A program made the translations under genes and the position numbers. DNA of 64,000 nt, taken from Dehalococcoidia bacterium. GTDB taxonomy: Bacteria; Chloroflexota; Dehalococcoidia; Tepidiformales; Tepidiformaceae. Of this stretch, positions 27,966 through 40,968 are shown in pieces; position 1 is the first letter of the stretch, and each line of letters begins with the position of its first letter. The stretch spans positions 179,471 through 243,470 of the forward strand of contig JAJDYW010000040.1 in assembly GCA_022824925.1 (NCBI GenBank), written 5' to 3'. The notes beneath the pieces were generated by a model. It did not search any database. It saw only the letters and a list, made by a program, of their open reading frames with translations, and had not been told where the DNA came from.

Positions 27966-27980
27966 TCCGGAAAAACCGCC

Positions 27981-30900
27981 GTGCGGGCTGGACTCTGGCT
28001 GGTCGCCGTCATCGCGCTGATCTTCGCCGTCCTGGCGGAGCAGCTCCCTGCCCCCCTCGCCCTGGCCGAGGAGGGCATCGAGGCCACTCCCACACCTGAA
28101 CCGACTGCTGCTCCCACACCCGAACCGACGCCAACCCCTGAACCGACGCCGGAGACTGGCTCGGGGCCGTCGTTCTCCGTGGCGATCGGCGGCCTGTCGC
28201 TCGAGGAAGGTGATGAGGCCACGGCGATGACGCTACCGGCGGCAGAGGGCGGCGACGGCAAGCTGGCTTACAGCCTGACCGGCCTGCCCCAGGGGATGAC
28301 CTTCGACGCCGGGACGCGCACCCTCGGGGGCACGCCGGCCGAGGCGGGCGAGTTCACGGCCACCTACACCGCCACCGACGAGAACGGCGCCACGGCCTCG
28401 TTTGCCTTCACCATCACCGTCGAGGCGGCGCCCGAGGTGGCGCTCCAGGTCGTCGCGCCCGGCAAGCCGGGCACTCCGACGGTGACGCGCAAGCAGTTCA
28501 GCGAGCAGTCCGCCCCGGCGCTGGACGTGACGTGGGCGGCGCCGTCCGACGGCGCCACTCCCACGGCCTACCGGGCGACGCACCGCAAGCAGGGAGACTC
28601 GAACTGGACCTGGACACACATCTCCGACCCGAGCAACCGCACGTTCACCATGACGAGCCTGGAGGTGGGCGCGACCTACGAAGTGCGGATCCAGGCTATC
28701 GCCGGGACCGAGAACAGCGACTGGTCGGACACCGGCACGGGGACGGCCAACCGGCCGCCAACGGCCTCCAGCGTCTCCCTCCTCGGCGGCACGCTCGGGA
28801 TGGGCGGCTCCTTCGCCTGGCACGAGCAGGCGCCCCTGGGCAGCGGGGCGTTCTTCACCGACGCCGACGGCGACACGCTGACCTACTCGGCCTCCGCGGA
28901 GAAGCCCGCCCTGATCGGGGTCAGCCTGACCGGCTCGGCCGGGAGCGCCGTGCTGACGGCGAACCTGCTCAACCAGGGCGCCTCCACGGTCAAGTACGTC
29001 GCCACTGACCCCTACGGCGGGAAGGTCGAACGCACCGCCAACATCACGATCACCGCGAAGACCTCGCGGAGCGTCGCCGAGAACTCCGCCGCCGGCACGG
29101 CCGTGGGCGCGGCCGTGCCGGGCACGCCGTACAACAACGTCGCGCTGACCTACTCGCTGACGGGCAAGGCGGCCGATTCGGGCCTGTTCGTCATCGACTC
29201 GGCCACCGGCCAGATCAGCGTGAAGACAGGCGCGACGATCGACTACGAGACCGACGACACGCACCGCGAAACGGAGACCTGGAACGGCCAGATCATCGCC
29301 AAGTTCTACCGCGGGAAGGTGAACTACACGGTCGACGGCAACGCCTCCGCCATCGAGGTGCTCATCAAGGTGACGGATGTCGCGCCCGGCAAGCCCACGC
29401 CGACCGTCGCCCGCACGCAGTTCAGCGAGCCGACCGCCCCGGCGCTCGACGTGACCTGGACGGCCGCCGCCGCCAACGGCACGACCATCACCGGCTACGA
29501 GGCCCAGTACCGCAAGAAGGCCGCGCAGGGCGAGGATCCCGCCGCGTGGACCGCCTACAGCGGCACGCTGGGAGCCACGGCGACGACCTTCAACCTCCCC
29601 AATCTCGAGGCCGGGGCGACCTACGAGTTCCAGGTGCGGGCCGTGAGCAGCGACGAGGGCGAGGGGCCGTGGTCGGACACCGTGGAAGGCATAGCCAACC
29701 GCCCGCCGGCGGCTTCGAGTGTCTCCTTCCTCGGCGGCACGCTCGGGACAGGCGGCAGCTTCGCCTGGCACGAGGCACAGCCGCTCGGCAGCGGCGCGTT
29801 CTTCACCGACGCCGACGGCGACACGCTGACCTACTCGGCCTCCGCGGAGAAGCCCGCCCTGCTCGGAGTCAGCCTCTCCGGCGCGGCTGGAAGCGCCGTG
29901 CTGACCGCGAACCTGCTCAACCAGGGCGCCTCGAAGGTCAACTACGTCGCCACTGACCCCTACGGCGGGCAGTTCACGCGCACCGCGACCATCACCATCA
30001 CCGCGAAGACGTCCCGGAGCATCGCCGAGAACTCCGCCGCGGGCACGGCGGTCGGCGCGGCCGTCACGGGGACGCCGTACGACGACGGCGACCCCGAGAC
30101 CGACGACTCGTTGAGCTACACGCTGACGGGGAAAGCGGCCGATTCGGGCCTGTTCGTCATCGACTCGGCCTCCGGGCAGATCAGCGTGAAGACGGGCGCC
30201 ACGATCGACTACGAGACGGACGACACGCACCGGGAGATCGAGTACTGGCCGCCGAACTCCGGCACGGTGTTCTCCAAGTTCTACCGGGGCAAGGTGAACT
30301 ACACGGTCAACGGCAACGCCTCCGCCATCGAGGTGCTCATCCTGATAACGGATGTCGCGCCGGGCGAGCCCGGCACGCCGGCGCTCACCCGCACCACGTT
30401 CGCGGGGCAGTCAGACCCGGCGCTCGACGTGACCTGGACGGCCGCCGCCGCCAACGGCACGACCATCACCGGCTACGAGGCCCAGTACCGCAAGAAGGCC
30501 GCGCAGGGCGAGGACCCCGCCGCCTGGACCGCCTACAGCGGCACGCTCGGCGCGACGGCGACGACCCTCAACCTCCCCAACCTGGAGGCGGGTGCGACGT
30601 ACGAGGCGCAGGTGCGTGCCGTCAGCAGCGACGAGGGCGTCGGGCCGTGGTCGGACGCCGGTGAGGGGACGGCCAACCGCCCGCCGGTGGCCTCCAGCGT
30701 CTTTTTCGGCGGCGGCACGCTCGGGATGGGCGGCTTGTTCGCCTGGCACGAGGCACAGCCGCTCGGAAACGGCGCGTTCTTCACCGACCCCGACGGCGAC
30801 ACGCTCACCTACGCGGCCTCCGCGGAGAAGCCCGCCCTGCTCGGGGTCACGCTTTCCGGCGCGGCCGGGAGCGCCGTGCTGACGGCGAACTTGCTCAACC

Positions 30901-33900
30901 AGGGCGCCTCGAAGGTCAACTACACCGCCACCGACGGCTACGGCGGACAGGTCACGCGAAGCGCGACCATCACCATCACCGCAAAGACGTCCCGGAGCAT
31001 CGCCGAGAACTCCGCCGCGGGCACGGCGGTCGGCGCGGCGGTCACGGGAACGCCGTACGACGACGGCGACCCGCAGACCAACGACGCCCTGACCTACACG
31101 CTGACCGGCAAGGCTGCGGACTCCGGCCTGTTCGTCATCAACTCGGCCACCGGGCAGATCAGCGTGGCGCAAGACGCCGTGCTCGACTACGAGGCGGCCG
31201 ACGGCGACTACCGCGAGACGGAGACCTACAACGGCCAGGTGATCGCCAAGTTCTACCGGGGCAAGGTGAACTACACGGTCGGCGGCAACACATCCGTCAT
31301 CGACGTGATCATCAAGGTAACGGACGTCGAGGCGGGCAAGCCCGCCGCCCCCACGCTCACCCGCACCACGTTCGCGGGGCAGTCGAACCCGGCGCTCGAC
31401 GTGACGTGGACGGCCGCCGCCGCCAACGGCACGACCATCACCGGCTACGAGGCGCAGTACCGCAAGAAGGCGGCCGCCGGAGCAGACCCCGCCGACTGGA
31501 CGGCCTACAGCGGCACGCTCGGCGCCACGGCCACGACCCTCAACCTCACCAACCTGGAGGCGGGTGCGACCTACGAGGCGCAGGTGCGCGCCGTCACCAG
31601 CGAGGAGGGCGAGGGCCCCTGGTCGGACAGCGGCGAGGGCACGGCCAATCGCCCGCCGGCGGCGTCCAGCGTCTCCTTCCTCGGTGGCACGCTCGGGATG
31701 GGCGGCTCGTTCGCCTGGCACGAGCAGGCGCCACTCGGCAGCGGGGCGTTCTTCACCGACCCCGACGGCGACACGCTGACCTACTCGGCCTCCGCGGAGA
31801 AGCCCGCCCTGCTCGGGGTCAGCCTCTCCGGCACAGCCGGAAGCGCCGTGCTGACCGCGAACCTGCTCAACCAGGGCGCCTCGAAGGTCAACTACGTTGC
31901 CAGCGACGGCTACGGCGGTCAGGTCACCCGCAGCGCGACCATCACCATCACCGCGAAGACATCCCGGAGCATCGCCGAGAACTCCGCCGCGGGTACGGCC
32001 GTGGGCGACCCCGTGACGGGCACGCCGTACGACGACGGCGACCCCGAGACCGACGACTCGTTGAGCTACACGTTGACAGGCAACGCGGCCGACTCGGGCC
32101 TGTTCGTCATCGACTCCTCCAGCGGCCAGATCAGCGTGAAGACGGGCGCCGTGCTCGACTACGAGACCGACGACACCCACCGCGAAACGGAGACCTACAA
32201 CGGCCAGATCATCGCCAAGTTCTACCGGGGGAAGGTGAACTACACGGTCAACGGCAACGCCTCCGCCATCGAGGTGCTCATCCTGCTGACGGACGTGGAG
32301 GCCACCATACCCTCGGCGCCGGCGCTCACCCGCACCACGTTCAGCGAACCCTCGGATCCCGCCCTCGATGCGACCTGGACGGCGTCCGCCAACGGCCTGA
32401 CCATCACCGGCTACAACGCCCGGTACCGCAAGAAGGCCGCCCAGGGCGAGGATCCCGCCGCCTGGACGAACTACACCGTCACCGACGACAACGACCAGCA
32501 GACCAGCACCGTTCCGGCGACGACGACCAGCATCAACCTGCCGAACCTGGAGGCCGGCGCGACCTACGAGGTGCAGGTGCGCGCCATCACCACCGAGGAG
32601 GCCGACGGCCCCTGGTCGGATGTCGGCGAGGGCAGGGCCAACCGCCCACCGACCCTCACGACCAAATCAATCGCCAACTTCTCCCTGCAGTGGTACAAGT
32701 TCGGGAACCACCTGAGCGCCACGGACCTCTCGAACGGGTTCTTCCAGGATGCCGACAGCGACACGCTGAGCTACTCGACTTCTTCGCAGTACGCCGGCGT
32801 GATGAAGTCCTGGATCGACAGCACCACGCTGAAGATCCGGACCCTCAACCCGACCGCGGCCGCCACCACCGTCACCTACGGGGCGCACGACGCCTACGGC
32901 GGGTACGTGTCCCGGACGGTGAACGTCACCGGCACGATCGGCACCGTGCAGGCCAGCATCGTTGAGAACGCCTGCTGCGGCCGGTACGTGCGTCTCATCA
33001 CAGGAGTGCCGTACGACGACGGCGACGATGAAACCGATGACACGCTGACCTACACCCTGACCGGCGATGCCTTCGTGTCCGGTCCATTCGTGCACGACTC
33101 CTCCAGCGGCTGGATCAGCCTGGGTTCGGGCAAGACCCTGGACTACGAGACCAAGAGCTCCTACACGGCGACGCTGAGCTGGGTCGTGCAGGAGCAGACG
33201 GCAAGCGTCACCGTGAACATCAACGTCACGGACCTGGAGGCCGGCAAGCCGGCGAAGCCGGCGCTCAGCCGGACGGCGTACAGCGAGCCGACGGACCCAG
33301 GGCTGGACGTGACCTGGACGGCGCCGGCGCTGACAGGGGAGCTCATCAACCCCCTGCGAATCACGGGCTACGAGGTCCAGTACCGCAAGAAGGCCGCCGA
33401 GGGCGAAGAAGCCAACGCGTGGACCCTCTACACGTACGATGATCCCGCCAATCTCGGCACCAACATCAGTCAGCTGCCAGCCACGCCCACGAGCCTGACC
33501 CTGCCTGGTCTGGATGCGGGAGCCACCTACGAGGCGCAGGTGCGGGCCATCGCCGGAGTGGAGGGCCCGGGGGCGTGGTCGGACACCGGGGAGGGGACCG
33601 CCAACCGCCCGCCGGCGGCCTCCAGCATCTCCTTCAACAGCGGCACGCTCGGGGTAGGTGGCAACTTCGCCTGGCATGAGCAAGCGCCCCTGGGAAGCGG
33701 CGCGTTCTTCTCGGACCCGGACGGCGACACGCTGACCTACTCGGCCTGCGCGGAGAAGCCCGCCCTGCTCGGGGTCACCGTGACCGGCTCGGCCGGGAGC
33801 GCCGTGCTGACGGCGAACCTCCTGAACCAGGGCGCCTCGAAGGTCAACTACGTGGCCAACGACGGCTACGGCGGGCAGGTCACGCGCAGCACGACCATCA

Positions 33901-36900
33901 CCATCACGGCGCAGGCGTCCCGGAGCATCGCCGAGAACTCCGTCGCGGGTACGGCGGTGGGCGCTCCGGTGACGGGGACGCCCTACGACGACGGCGACCC
34001 CCTGACCGACGACTCGTTGAGCTACACCTTGACGGGCAAGGCCAGGGACTCCGGCCTGTTCGTCATCGATTCGGGGACGGGCCAGATCAGCGTCGCCGAG
34101 AACGCCGTGCTGGACTACGAGGCGGAGGACGGAGACCACCGCGAGACGGAAACCCACAACGGCGAGGTCATCGCCAAGTTCTACCGGGGGAAGGTGAACT
34201 ACACGGTCGCCGGCAACGCCGCCGTGATCGACGTGAAAATCCTGTTGACGGATGTCGAGGCGGGCAAACCGGCCGCGCCGACCGTTGCGCGCACGGCCTT
34301 CAGCGAGCCCTCGGCCCCGGCCCTGGACGTGAGCTGGACCGCCCCGGCCGCCAACGGCACGACCATCACCGGCTACAACGCCCGGTACCGCAAGAAGGCC
34401 GCCGAGGGTGAGCAAGCTGCCGCCTGGACGGACTACACCACCACCGACGCCGACAACCAGCCCACCACCACGCTCCCGGCGACGACCAGCATCAACCTCC
34501 CGAACCTCGAGACGGGCGCAACCTACGAGGTCCAGGTGCGGGCCGTGAGCAGCGAGGAAGGCGAAGGGCCCTGGTCGGATACCGGCGAAGGGAGGGCCAA
34601 CCGGCCGCCGGCAACCGCCGGCGCCGTCCTCGCCGGCGGCGCCATCGCGGTGGGCTCAACCGACAGCAACGCGATTGCGTCCCAGTTCACGGACGCGGAC
34701 GGCGACACGCTGACCTACTCAGCCTCCGCGCAGTACCCCGGCATCATGAGTGCCGCCATCAACGGCAGCGACCTCAGTGTGACCGCTATCAACCCCGCCG
34801 GGTCGACCGTCACGTACGGGGCGCACGACGGGTACGGCGGCTACGTCTCCCGCACCCTGACCGCCACCGGTACCGCGACCGCGGTCCGGAGCGTGGCCGA
34901 GAACTCCGCCGCGGGCACCGCGGTGGGGGACCCGGTGACCGGGACGCCCTACGACGACGGTGACGATCAGACCAGCGACGACCTGACCTATACGCTGACG
35001 GGGGAGGCGGCGACCTCCGGGGCATTCGTCATCGACTCCGCCACGGGCCAGATCAGCGTCAAGCAAGACGCCACGCTCGACTACGAGACCAAGGACTCCT
35101 ACAGCGGCTCGGTCAGCTGGACCGTGCAGGGCCAGACGGCCACCACGACCCTGACCATCGACGTGACTGACGTCGAAGCGGGCAAGCCCGCCGCGCCGGG
35201 GATGGCTCGCACAACCTTCAGCGGGCAGTCGGCCCCGGCCCTGGACGTGACCTGGACCGCCCCCTCCGCCAACGGCACGACGATCACCGGCTACAACGCC
35301 CAGTACCGCAAGAAGGCGGCAGCGGGCGACGACCCGGCGACCTGGACGGACTACACCACCACCGACGCCAACGACCAGCAAACCAGCACGCTCCCGGCGA
35401 CGACGACCAGTATCAACCTGCCCGGTCTCGAGGCGGGCGCCACGTACGAGGTGCAGGTGCGCGCCCTTACGAGCCTTGAGGGTGAGGGGCCCTGGTCGGA
35501 CATCGGGGAAGGCACGGCCAACCGGCCGCCGACGGCCAGCTCCGTCGCCCTGGAGGCCGCGACGCTCACCTGGAAGACCGCCACCGGGTACGGCCTCGGC
35601 GACAAGTTCGACGACGCCGACGGCGACGCGCTTACCTACTCAGCCTCGTCGGCCCGGACGGGCATCGTCACCGTCGCGATCACGGGCGCCGACTCCGACA
35701 CCCTGACGGTGACGCCCATCAACCCCGCCGCCTCGACGGTCACCTACACCGCCGCCGACGCGTATGGCGGGCGTGCCTCGCGCACCGTGACTATCACCGG
35801 TCAGGCCTCGGAGTTCCGGTCGGTCGCGGAGGGCTCCGCCGCCGGAACGAATGTGGGTAGTCCGGTGACGGGGACACCTCACGGGACGGAGACGCTCACC
35901 TACTCGCTGACGGGTGATGCGGCGACCGCCTTCGCCATCAATTCGGCGACGGGCCAGATCAGCGTGAAGCAGGGCACGAACCTCGACTACGAGACCACGA
36001 GCTCGTACACCGGCAAGGTGAACTGGACCGCACAGGGCCAGGCCGCCGTCGCCAACCTCACCATCAACGTGACCGATGTGGGGGCGGGGAAGCCCGGTAC
36101 GCCCACGTTCACCCGCACGCAGTTAAGCGCGCCATCGGCCCCGGCCCTGGACGTGACCTGGGCGGCCCCGACGGACACCGGTCTGACCATCACCGGCTAC
36201 GAGGCTCAGTACCGCAAGCAGGCCGCCGCCGGTCAGGATCCGGCGGCCTGGACGGATTACAGCGGCTCGCTGGGGGCGACGGCCACCACCCTCAACCTCG
36301 CCAGCCTCGAAGCCGGGGCGGTCTACGAGGTGCAGGTGCGCGTCCTCGTCGAGGACGACGATCCGGGACCCTGGTCGGACATCGGCTCGGGCCGGGCCAA
36401 CCGGCCGCCGGCCGCCAGCTCCGTCGTCCTCGACACCGCGACGGTCCCCTGGAAGACCGCCACAAGCTACGACCTCGGCGACAAGTTCGACGACGCCGAC
36501 GGCGATGCGCTTACCTACTCGGCCTCCTCAGCCCGGACGGGCATCGTCACCGTTGCGATCACGGGCGCCGACTCCGACACCCTGTCGGTGACCCCCATCA
36601 ACCCCGCCTCCTCGACGATTACCTACACCGCCAGCGACGCCTACGGCGGGCGTGGCTCGCGCACCGTGACCATCACCGGTCAGGCCTCGGAGTTCCGCTC
36701 CATCGCGGAAGGCTCGGCCGCCGGCACGGCGGTGGGTAATCCGGTGACGGGGACACCTCACGGGACCGAGACGCTCACCTACTCGCTGACGGGTGATGCG
36801 GCGGCCGCCTTCGCGATCAATTCGGCGACGGGCCAGATCAGCGTGAAGCAGGGCACGAACCTCGACTACGAGACCACGAGCTCGTACACCGGCAAGGTGA

Positions 36901-39881
36901 ACTGGACCGCGCAGGGCCAGGCCGCCGTCGCCAACCTCACCATCAACGTGACCGACGTGGGGGCGGGGAAGGTCGGTACGCCCACGCTGAGCCGAACACG
37001 GTTCAGCACACCATCGGCCCCGGCCCTGGACGTGACCTGGGCAGCCCCGACGGACACCGGCCTGACCATCACCGGCTACGAGGCTCAGTACCGCAAGCAG
37101 GCCGCCGCCGGTCAGGATCCCGCGGCATGGACGGATTACAGCGGCTCGCTGGGGGCGACGGCCACCACCCTCAACCTCGCCAGCCTCGAAGCCGGTGCGA
37201 CCTACGAGGTGCAGGTGCGCGTCCTCGTCGAGGACGACGATCCGGGGCCCTGGTCGGACATCGGCTCGGGCCAGGCCAACCGGCCGCCGGCCGCCAGCTC
37301 CGTCGTCCTCGATACCGCGACGGTCCCGTGGAAGACGGCCACCAGCTACGACCTCGGCGACAAGTTCGACGACGCCGACGGCGATGCGCTCAGCTACTCC
37401 GCCTCGGCCGCCCAGCCCGGCGTCCTCACCGTCGCGATCACGGGCGACGACACCGACACCCTGTCGGTGACGCCCCTTAACCCGGCTGCCTCGACGGTCA
37501 CCTACACGGCGGCCGACGCCTACGGCGGGCGCGTCTCGCGTACCGTGACCATCACCGGTCAGGCCAGTGCGGCCCGCTCGATCGCGGAGAACTCCGCCGC
37601 CGGCACGGCGGTGGGCGCTGCGGTGACGGGCACGCCCCACGGGACCGGGGCGCTGACCTACTCGCTGACGGGTGATGCGGCGACCGCCTTCGCCATCAAT
37701 TCGGGGACGGGCCAGATCAGCGTCAAGCAGGGCGCGACGCTGGACTACGAGACCACGAGCTCGTACACCGGCACGGTGAGCTGGACCGTGCAGGGCCAGG
37801 CGGCTGCCACGGACCTCACCATCACCATCACCGACGTGACGGGCCCGGCGACGCCCGGGGCGCCGGCGGTCCAGGCAACCGCATCGAATCCCACGGCGAG
37901 CATCGACGTGGATTGGACCGCCCCCGATGCGCTCGGCTCGGCCATTACCGGCTACGCCATGCGATACCGGGCCGAGGGTGAATCGGCCTGGACAGAACAC
38001 GCCATCAACGGCACGGCTACCGAAGCCACGGTCGGGGGCCTCGATCCGGCCACCATCTACGAGGCGCAGGTGCTGGCCCGGAACGCCGAAGGCGACAGCG
38101 ACTGGTCGACGACCGGTACGGGCGTGACCGGTCCCGTCCAGCTGAACGCCCAGCGCGAGGTGCCCGAGAACGCGGGCACGGGTACCGCCGTGGGCGCGCC
38201 GGTGCAGGCGACCGACCACGACGACCACGTCCTCACCTACGCGATCGCGGACGACACCGCGGAGGCCGCCGGCGGGGGGGACGGCGGATCGCAGGCGAGC
38301 CTGTTCGTCATCGACGCGGCGACCGGCCAGATCAGCGTGGCCCAGGGCGCCCACCTCGACTACGAGACGGCACACCGCCACACCTTGACGGTGAAGGCGA
38401 CCCACGCGGCGCCCGGCCTTCCCGACGGTCACATCGTCAATGCCGTGATCAACGTGGTCATCGACGTGACCGATGTGGAGGAGCAGCAGTCACTCCTCCT
38501 GCCGGTATTCCCCACGCCACCGGAGGACCCGACGCTAGCGCTCGATCCCGCCACGCGTGACGTGGCCGAGAACTCACCGGCGGACACGCGCGTCGGCGGG
38601 CCGGTCGCAGCGCGGGGCGGGAACGGCCGGTTGACCTACTCGATCTCGGGCGCCGCCGCCTTCGTGATCGAGCCCGCCACGGGCCAGATACTGGTGGCCC
38701 CCGGGGCGACGCTTGACTACGAGTCGGAGCGGTCCCACAGCGTGACCGTGAGCGTCACGGACGGCCAGAACCGAGCCGAGGCCGTCGTGACCGTCAGCGT
38801 GATTGACGTGAACGAGCCGCCGGGCAGGCCCGATGCCCCATCGGTGACCCCGTCGTCCAGCTCCCCCGCGTCCGTGCTGGACGTGGCCTGGACCGCACCG
38901 CCCACGGCGGGCAAGCCGCCTGTCACGTCGTACGACCTGGCGTACCGGGAGGCGGACGGCGGCGCCTGGCAGCGGTTGAGCCTCCCGAGCCTGCCAACCA
39001 GCACCACCATCGCGGGACTAGAGGCAGGCACGGCCTACCACGTCGTGGTCAGGGCACGGAACGAGGAGGGTGTCAGCCCGTGGTCGGCGCCGGGCGAAGG
39101 TTCCACCGGTGCGGAGGCGGAGACGCCGCCACCCGCGCCAACGCCGACCCCAACGCCCACACCGAACGACGACGACGAGCGCACCCAGCCCGCGACGCCG
39201 ACTGCCACACCCACGCCAACCCCCACACCGGCGCCGACACCCACACCCACGCCCACGCCGGCGCCAACCCCCACACCGGCGCCAACCGCCACACCGGAGC
39301 CAACCCCCACAGCGACGCCAACCCCCACACCGACGCCGACTCCCACACCGACACCCACGCCCACGCCGACACCCACGCCTACGCCAACCCCCACACCGAC
39401 GCCAACTCCCACGCCCACGCCAACCCCCACAGCGACGCCACCGCCTGCAACGACGCCAGCATCCACGTCCACGCCGACGCCGCCACCGACAGACGGTCCC
39501 GCAGGGAGCAGCAGCTCCACGCTCGGGGGCGGATCCGGCTCCGACGCCGGGGGTGGGGCCGGTGGCCCGGGCGGCGGGTCCCAGGGAGGCGTTCAGTGGT
39601 CCGCCACATCGCTCTGGATCGTGTCGATAACGGCAGGGCTCGTCGTAACGTCAGCCCTCGTGGCGCTTGCGCTCACCCTTACGGGTTCGCTCGCGTCCAT
39701 CCCGATCCTCGGTGGCCCGGTGGCATGGCTGAGCAAGTACTTCATGCTGCTGCTCCTGCTGCTGGCCATTGGCCGAAGGCGGCGCAAGCAGGACGAAGAG
39801 CCTCGTCCCTCCGGCGAACAGCCGGACCGGCCAGCAGTCGGCCACGACCGGCCAGGGCTTCCAGAGCGGGTAGGCGAGTAA
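27981..39881 (+). CDS. Giant FN3/Ig-like/cadherin surface protein
   Basis: This 3,966-residue protein has an N-terminal signal peptide (residues 1-30), a short Thr-Pro linker and a putative-Ig (He_PIG-like) domain at about 62-155. Ten supermodules of about 300-340 residues follow, each being FN3, then an Ig-like domain with the [12 protein letters not shown] motif, then a cadherin-like domain with SATGQISV and LDYE calcium-type residues. A further FN3, two cadherin-like domains (one with IDVNEPP) and a last FN3 end the ectodomain. A Thr-Pro-rich stalk (about 3714-3840), two hydrophobic segments (about 3877-3900 and 3920-3932) and an Arg/Lys-rich tail follow, so it is probably membrane-anchored. 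It likely acts in adhesion or as surface layer; no catalytic domain was seen. The GTG start has no clear Shine-Dalgarno. Confidence 0.88.
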   Translation: MRAGLWLVAVIALIFAVLAEQLPAPLALAEEGIEATPTPEPTAAPTPEPTPTPEPTPETGSGPSFSVAIGGLSLEEGDEATAMTLPAAEGGDGKLAYSLTGLPQGMTFDAGTRTLGGTPAEAGEFTATYTATDENGATASFAFTITVEAAPEVALQVVAPGKPGTPTVTRKQFSEQSAPALDVTWAAPSDGATPTAYRATHRKQGDSNWTWTHISDPSNRTFTMTSLEVGATYEVRIQAIAGTENSDWSDTGTGTANRPPTASSVSLLGGTLGMGGSFAWHEQAPLGSGAFFTDADGDTLTYSASAEKPALIGVSLTGSAGSAVLTANLLNQGASTVKYVATDPYGGKVERTANITITAKTSRSVAENSAAGTAVGAAVPGTPYNNVALTYSLTGKAADSGLFVIDSATGQISVKTGATIDYETDDTHRETETWNGQIIAKFYRGKVNYTVDGNASAIEVLIKVTDVAPGKPTPTVARTQFSEPTAPALDVTWTAAAANGTTITGYEAQYRKKAAQGEDPAAWTAYSGTLGATATTFNLPNLEAGATYEFQVRAVSSDEGEGPWSDTVEGIANRPPAASSVSFLGGTLGTGGSFAWHEAQPLGSGAFFTDADGDTLTYSASAEKPALLGVSLSGAAGSAVLTANLLNQGASKVNYVATDPYGGQFTRTATITITAKTSRSIAENSAAGTAVGAAVTGTPYDDGDPETDDSLSYTLTGKAADSGLFVIDSASGQISVKTGATIDYETDDTHREIEYWPPNSGTVFSKFYRGKVNYTVNGNASAIEVLILITDVAPGEPGTPALTRTTFAGQSDPALDVTWTAAAANGTTITGYEAQYRKKAAQGEDPAAWTAYSGTLGATATTLNLPNLEAGATYEAQVRAVSSDEGVGPWSDAGEGTANRPPVASSVFFGGGTLGMGGLFAWHEAQPLGNGAFFTDPDGDTLTYAASAEKPALLGVTLSGAAGSAVLTANLLNQGASKVNYTATDGYGGQVTRSATITITAKTSRSIAENSAAGTAVGAAVTGTPYDDGDPQTNDALTYTLTGKAADSGLFVINSATGQISVAQDAVLDYEAADGDYRETETYNGQVIAKFYRGKVNYTVGGNTSVIDVIIKVTDVEAGKPAAPTLTRTTFAGQSNPALDVTWTAAAANGTTITGYEAQYRKKAAAGADPADWTAYSGTLGATATTLNLTNLEAGATYEAQVRAVTSEEGEGPWSDSGEGTANRPPAASSVSFLGGTLGMGGSFAWHEQAPLGSGAFFTDPDGDTLTYSASAEKPALLGVSLSGTAGSAVLTANLLNQGASKVNYVASDGYGGQVTRSATITITAKTSRSIAENSAAGTAVGDPVTGTPYDDGDPETDDSLSYTLTGNAADSGLFVIDSSSGQISVKTGAVLDYETDDTHRETETYNGQIIAKFYRGKVNYTVNGNASAIEVLILLTDVEATIPSAPALTRTTFSEPSDPALDATWTASANGLTITGYNARYRKKAAQGEDPAAWTNYTVTDDNDQQTSTVPATTTSINLPNLEAGATYEVQVRAITTEEADGPWSDVGEGRANRPPTLTTKSIANFSLQWYKFGNHLSATDLSNGFFQDADSDTLSYSTSSQYAGVMKSWIDSTTLKIRTLNPTAAATTVTYGAHDAYGGYVSRTVNVTGTIGTVQASIVENACCGRYVRLITGVPYDDGDDETDDTLTYTLTGDAFVSGPFVHDSSSGWISLGSGKTLDYETKSSYTATLSWVVQEQTASVTVNINVTDLEAGKPAKPALSRTAYSEPTDPGLDVTWTAPALTGELINPLRITGYEVQYRKKAAEGEEANAWTLYTYDDPANLGTNISQLPATPTSLTLPGLDAGATYEAQVRAIAGVEGPGAWSDTGEGTANRPPAASSISFNSGTLGVGGNFAWHEQAPLGSGAFFSDPDGDTLTYSACAEKPALLGVTVTGSAGSAVLTANLLNQGASKVNYVANDGYGGQVTRSTTITITAQASRSIAENSVAGTAVGAPVTGTPYDDGDPLTDDSLSYTLTGKARDSGLFVIDSGTGQISVAENAVLDYEAEDGDHRETETHNGEVIAKFYRGKVNYTVAGNAAVIDVKILLTDVEAGKPAAPTVARTAFSEPSAPALDVSWTAPAANGTTITGYNARYRKKAAEGEQAAAWTDYTTTDADNQPTTTLPATTSINLPNLETGATYEVQVRAVSSEEGEGPWSDTGEGRANRPPATAGAVLAGGAIAVGSTDSNAIASQFTDADGDTLTYSASAQYPGIMSAAINGSDLSVTAINPAGSTVTYGAHDGYGGYVSRTLTATGTATAVRSVAENSAAGTAVGDPVTGTPYDDGDDQTSDDLTYTLTGEAATSGAFVIDSATGQISVKQDATLDYETKDSYSGSVSWTVQGQTATTTLTIDVTDVEAGKPAAPGMARTTFSGQSAPALDVTWTAPSANGTTITGYNAQYRKKAAAGDDPATWTDYTTTDANDQQTSTLPATTTSINLPGLEAGATYEVQVRALTSLEGEGPWSDIGEGTANRPPTASSVALEAATLTWKTATGYGLGDKFDDADGDALTYSASSARTGIVTVAITGADSDTLTVTPINPAASTVTYTAADAYGGRASRTVTITGQASEFRSVAEGSAAGTNVGSPVTGTPHGTETLTYSLTGDAATAFAINSATGQISVKQGTNLDYETTSSYTGKVNWTAQGQAAVANLTINVTDVGAGKPGTPTFTRTQLSAPSAPALDVTWAAPTDTGLTITGYEAQYRKQAAAGQDPAAWTDYSGSLGATATTLNLASLEAGAVYEVQVRVLVEDDDPGPWSDIGSGRANRPPAASSVVLDTATVPWKTATSYDLGDKFDDADGDALTYSASSARTGIVTVAITGADSDTLSVTPINPASSTITYTASDAYGGRGSRTVTITGQASEFRSIAEGSAAGTAVGNPVTGTPHGTETLTYSLTGDAAAAFAINSATGQISVKQGTNLDYETTSSYTGKVNWTAQGQAAVANLTINVTDVGAGKVGTPTLSRTRFSTPSAPALDVTWAAPTDTGLTITGYEAQYRKQAAAGQDPAAWTDYSGSLGATATTLNLASLEAGATYEVQVRVLVEDDDPGPWSDIGSGQANRPPAASSVVLDTATVPWKTATSYDLGDKFDDADGDALSYSASAAQPGVLTVAITGDDTDTLSVTPLNPAASTVTYTAADAYGGRVSRTVTITGQASAARSIAENSAAGTAVGAAVTGTPHGTGALTYSLTGDAATAFAINSGTGQISVKQGATLDYETTSSYTGTVSWTVQGQAAATDLTITITDVTGPATPGAPAVQATASNPTASIDVDWTAPDALGSAITGYAMRYRAEGESAWTEHAINGTATEATVGGLDPATIYEAQVLARNAEGDSDWSTTGTGVTGPVQLNAQREVPENAGTGTAVGAPVQATDHDDHVLTYAIADDTAEAAGGGDGGSQASLFVIDAATGQISVAQGAHLDYETAHRHTLTVKATHAAPGLPDGHIVNAVINVVIDVTDVEEQQSLLLPVFPTPPEDPTLALDPATRDVAENSPADTRVGGPVAARGGNGRLTYSISGAAAFVIEPATGQILVAPGATLDYESERSHSVTVSVTDGQNRAEAVVTVSVIDVNEPPGRPDAPSVTPSSSSPASVLDVAWTAPPTAGKPPVTSYDLAYREADGGAWQRLSLPSLPTSTTIAGLEAGTAYHVVVRARNEEGVSPWSAPGEGSTGAEAETPPPAPTPTPTPTPNDDDERTQPATPTATPTPTPTPAPTPTPTPTPAPTPTPAPTATPEPTPTATPTPTPTPTPTPTPTPTPTPTPTPTPTPTPTPTPTPTPTATPPPATTPASTSTPTPPPTDGPAGSSSSTLGGGSGSDAGGGAGGPGGGSQGGVQWSATSLWIVSITAGLVVTSALVALALTLTGSLASIPILGGPVAWLSKYFMLLLLLLAIGRRRRKQDEEPRPSGEQPDRPAVGHDRPGLPERVGE
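28456..37840 (+). repeat. Ten tandem ~0.9-1.0 kb coding repeats
   Basis: Repeat units begin near 28456, 29388, 30361, 31330, 32301, 33239, 34259, 35171, 36083 and 36962, each coding one FN3/Ig-like/cadherin set. Units 2 to 4 are close to identical over long stretches, and units 9 and 10 are nearly identical to each other. Units 5 and 7-10 carry a different Ig-like variant. The pattern indicates recent duplication and recombination, and the copy number may vary between strains or be mis-assembled. Confidence 0.85.
39121..39500 (+). repeat. Low-complexity Thr-Pro minisatellite
   Basis: About 380 bases of imperfect 6-mer and 12-mer repeats (ACNCCN-type) encode a Thr-Pro-rich extended stalk with interspersed Ala. 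It links the ectodomain to the membrane segments. It is coding, not a CRISPR array: there are no unique spacers. Confidence 0.85.
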
Positions 39882-40013
39882 ACGGACCCCTGCGGGTCTG
39901 GTGTCCGGCCCCGCAGGGCTGAGACAGGCATCACGTTCGCCCGACCCGGCGGGGCAGCCCGTCGTGGAGCGGACCGCCTCCGACGTTCCCTGTACAGGGG
40001 GGCTCCCGCGTGG

Positions 40014-40019
40014 CTAGGA
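40014..40019 (+). promoter_or_regulatory. -10-like element TAGGAT
   Basis: TAGGAT lies 36 bases before the GTG at 40056, in the spacer after the giant gene. It is followed by a GGTGAGG ribosome site. Confidence 0.4.
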
Positions 40020-40055
40020 TCGATCGTCGCCTCCAGGCGTGAAGGTGAGGATGCC

Positions 40056-40547
40056 GTGACAGCCAGCGACCTGCTGCTGCGAGCCGCCCGGATAGGTCCG
40101 TTCCGCGGGCGCGGGGCAGCGGGACCGGCGCTCGTCGTGGCGGCGCTGGCGGTGGTCGCGCTGGGGGCCTGCGGGGGCGGGGAGGAGGAGCCGCCTCCCC
40201 CGGCGGAGCCGCTGAGCGAGGAAGATGCCGCGATTGCCGCGCACATCAGCGAGAAGACGATGCTGCTGTGGGATATCTACAACGAGTACGACCTCGAGGG
40301 ACTGCGCGCGCTCTACGAGGAGAGCTACTGGGAGGAAGAGAAGGCGGAGCTGGAGTCGAACATGGCGCCCTTCCGCAGCCGGGGCATCCAGTTCACGGCG
40401 GAGGAGACGTCGCCGCCGATGGAGATCGAGCCGGGCAAATGGCAGGTGAAGCAAAAGGCGCGCTTCAGCGGGGGTTCGGTGAACATGAAGTTCATCTACG
40501 AGGAGTTCGACGGCGAGTGGCTCCTGACGTACGCGGAGACGGACTAG
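40056..40547 (+). CDS. Small lipoprotein, NTF2/SnoaL-like
   Basis: The 163-residue protein has a signal peptide with lipobox ALGAC, an acidic Pro-rich linker and then a domain reading TMLLWDIYNEYDLEGLRALY and KQKARFSGGSVNMKFIYEEF. The helix followed by curved sheet resembles NTF2-like folds, which bind small ligands or act as scaffolds. GTG 40056 has GGTGAGG upstream. Its last four bases overlap the convergent membrane-protein gene. The fold assignment is tentative. Confidence 0.68.
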   Translation: MTASDLLLRAARIGPFRGRGAAGPALVVAALAVVALGACGGGEEEPPPPAEPLSEEDAAIAAHISEKTMLLWDIYNEYDLEGLRALYEESYWEEEKAELESNMAPFRSRGIQFTAEETSPPMEIEPGKWQVKQKARFSGGSVNMKFIYEEFDGEWLLTYAETD

Positions 40548-40837
40548 GGCAGGGTCGGGGCCGGCGAGGGCGCGCGTCGACGGCGCTGGATGTACCGGTA
40601 GATGACGTACCCCACGAGCCCGTACGCGACCCCGAAGCCCACCAGAATCGCTACCCCGAGACCTGCCGGGCCAAGCGTGAAGCGAACCACGTACCCGACG
40701 CCCGCGAAGATGATGCCGGTGGCCAGGTTGAGCGCCAGCACGGTCAAGATCCGGCGCCGGCTCAGGTCCGCCTCCACCTCCATTGAACCGGCCAACTTCG
40801 AATCGAGCCGCTCCTCCAGTGCATCGAGCCACTTCAC
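40544..40837 (-). CDS. Small two-helix membrane protein
   Basis: The 97-residue protein has a charged N-terminus (KWLDALEERLDSKLAG), two hydrophobic helices (ILTVLALNLATGIIFAGVG and LGVAILVGFGVAYGLVGYVI) and an Arg/Pro-rich tail. No family is recognised. It is convergent with and overlaps the preceding lipoprotein gene by four bases. Confidence 0.65.
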   Translation of the reverse strand: MKWLDALEERLDSKLAGSMEVEADLSRRRILTVLALNLATGIIFAGVGYVVRFTLGPAGLGVAILVGFGVAYGLVGYVIYRYIQRRRRAPSPAPTLP

Positions 40838-40968
40838 TTCGTTTGTCCCGTAGGTCTGGCGGTCACCCGCGCGTCGTCGATTCCAGTATACGCCCGTGGC
40901 GACGGCTTCAGCTACCGTATCTCGAACAAAGGTCCGTGCCTGCCGCGCGGTGAATGGGAGCCGAGGCG

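Noticed and set aside
28233..38432. Long minus-strand open frames inside the giant gene (for example 28233-30230 and 36528-38432)
   Set aside because: They mirror the G/C-rich third positions and the repeat structure of the plus-strand gene, have Arg/Gly-rich composition and no domains.
39121..39500. Possible CRISPR or tandem non-coding array
   Set aside because: The short repeats are in frame and encode a Thr-Pro stalk; there are no spacers of constant length.
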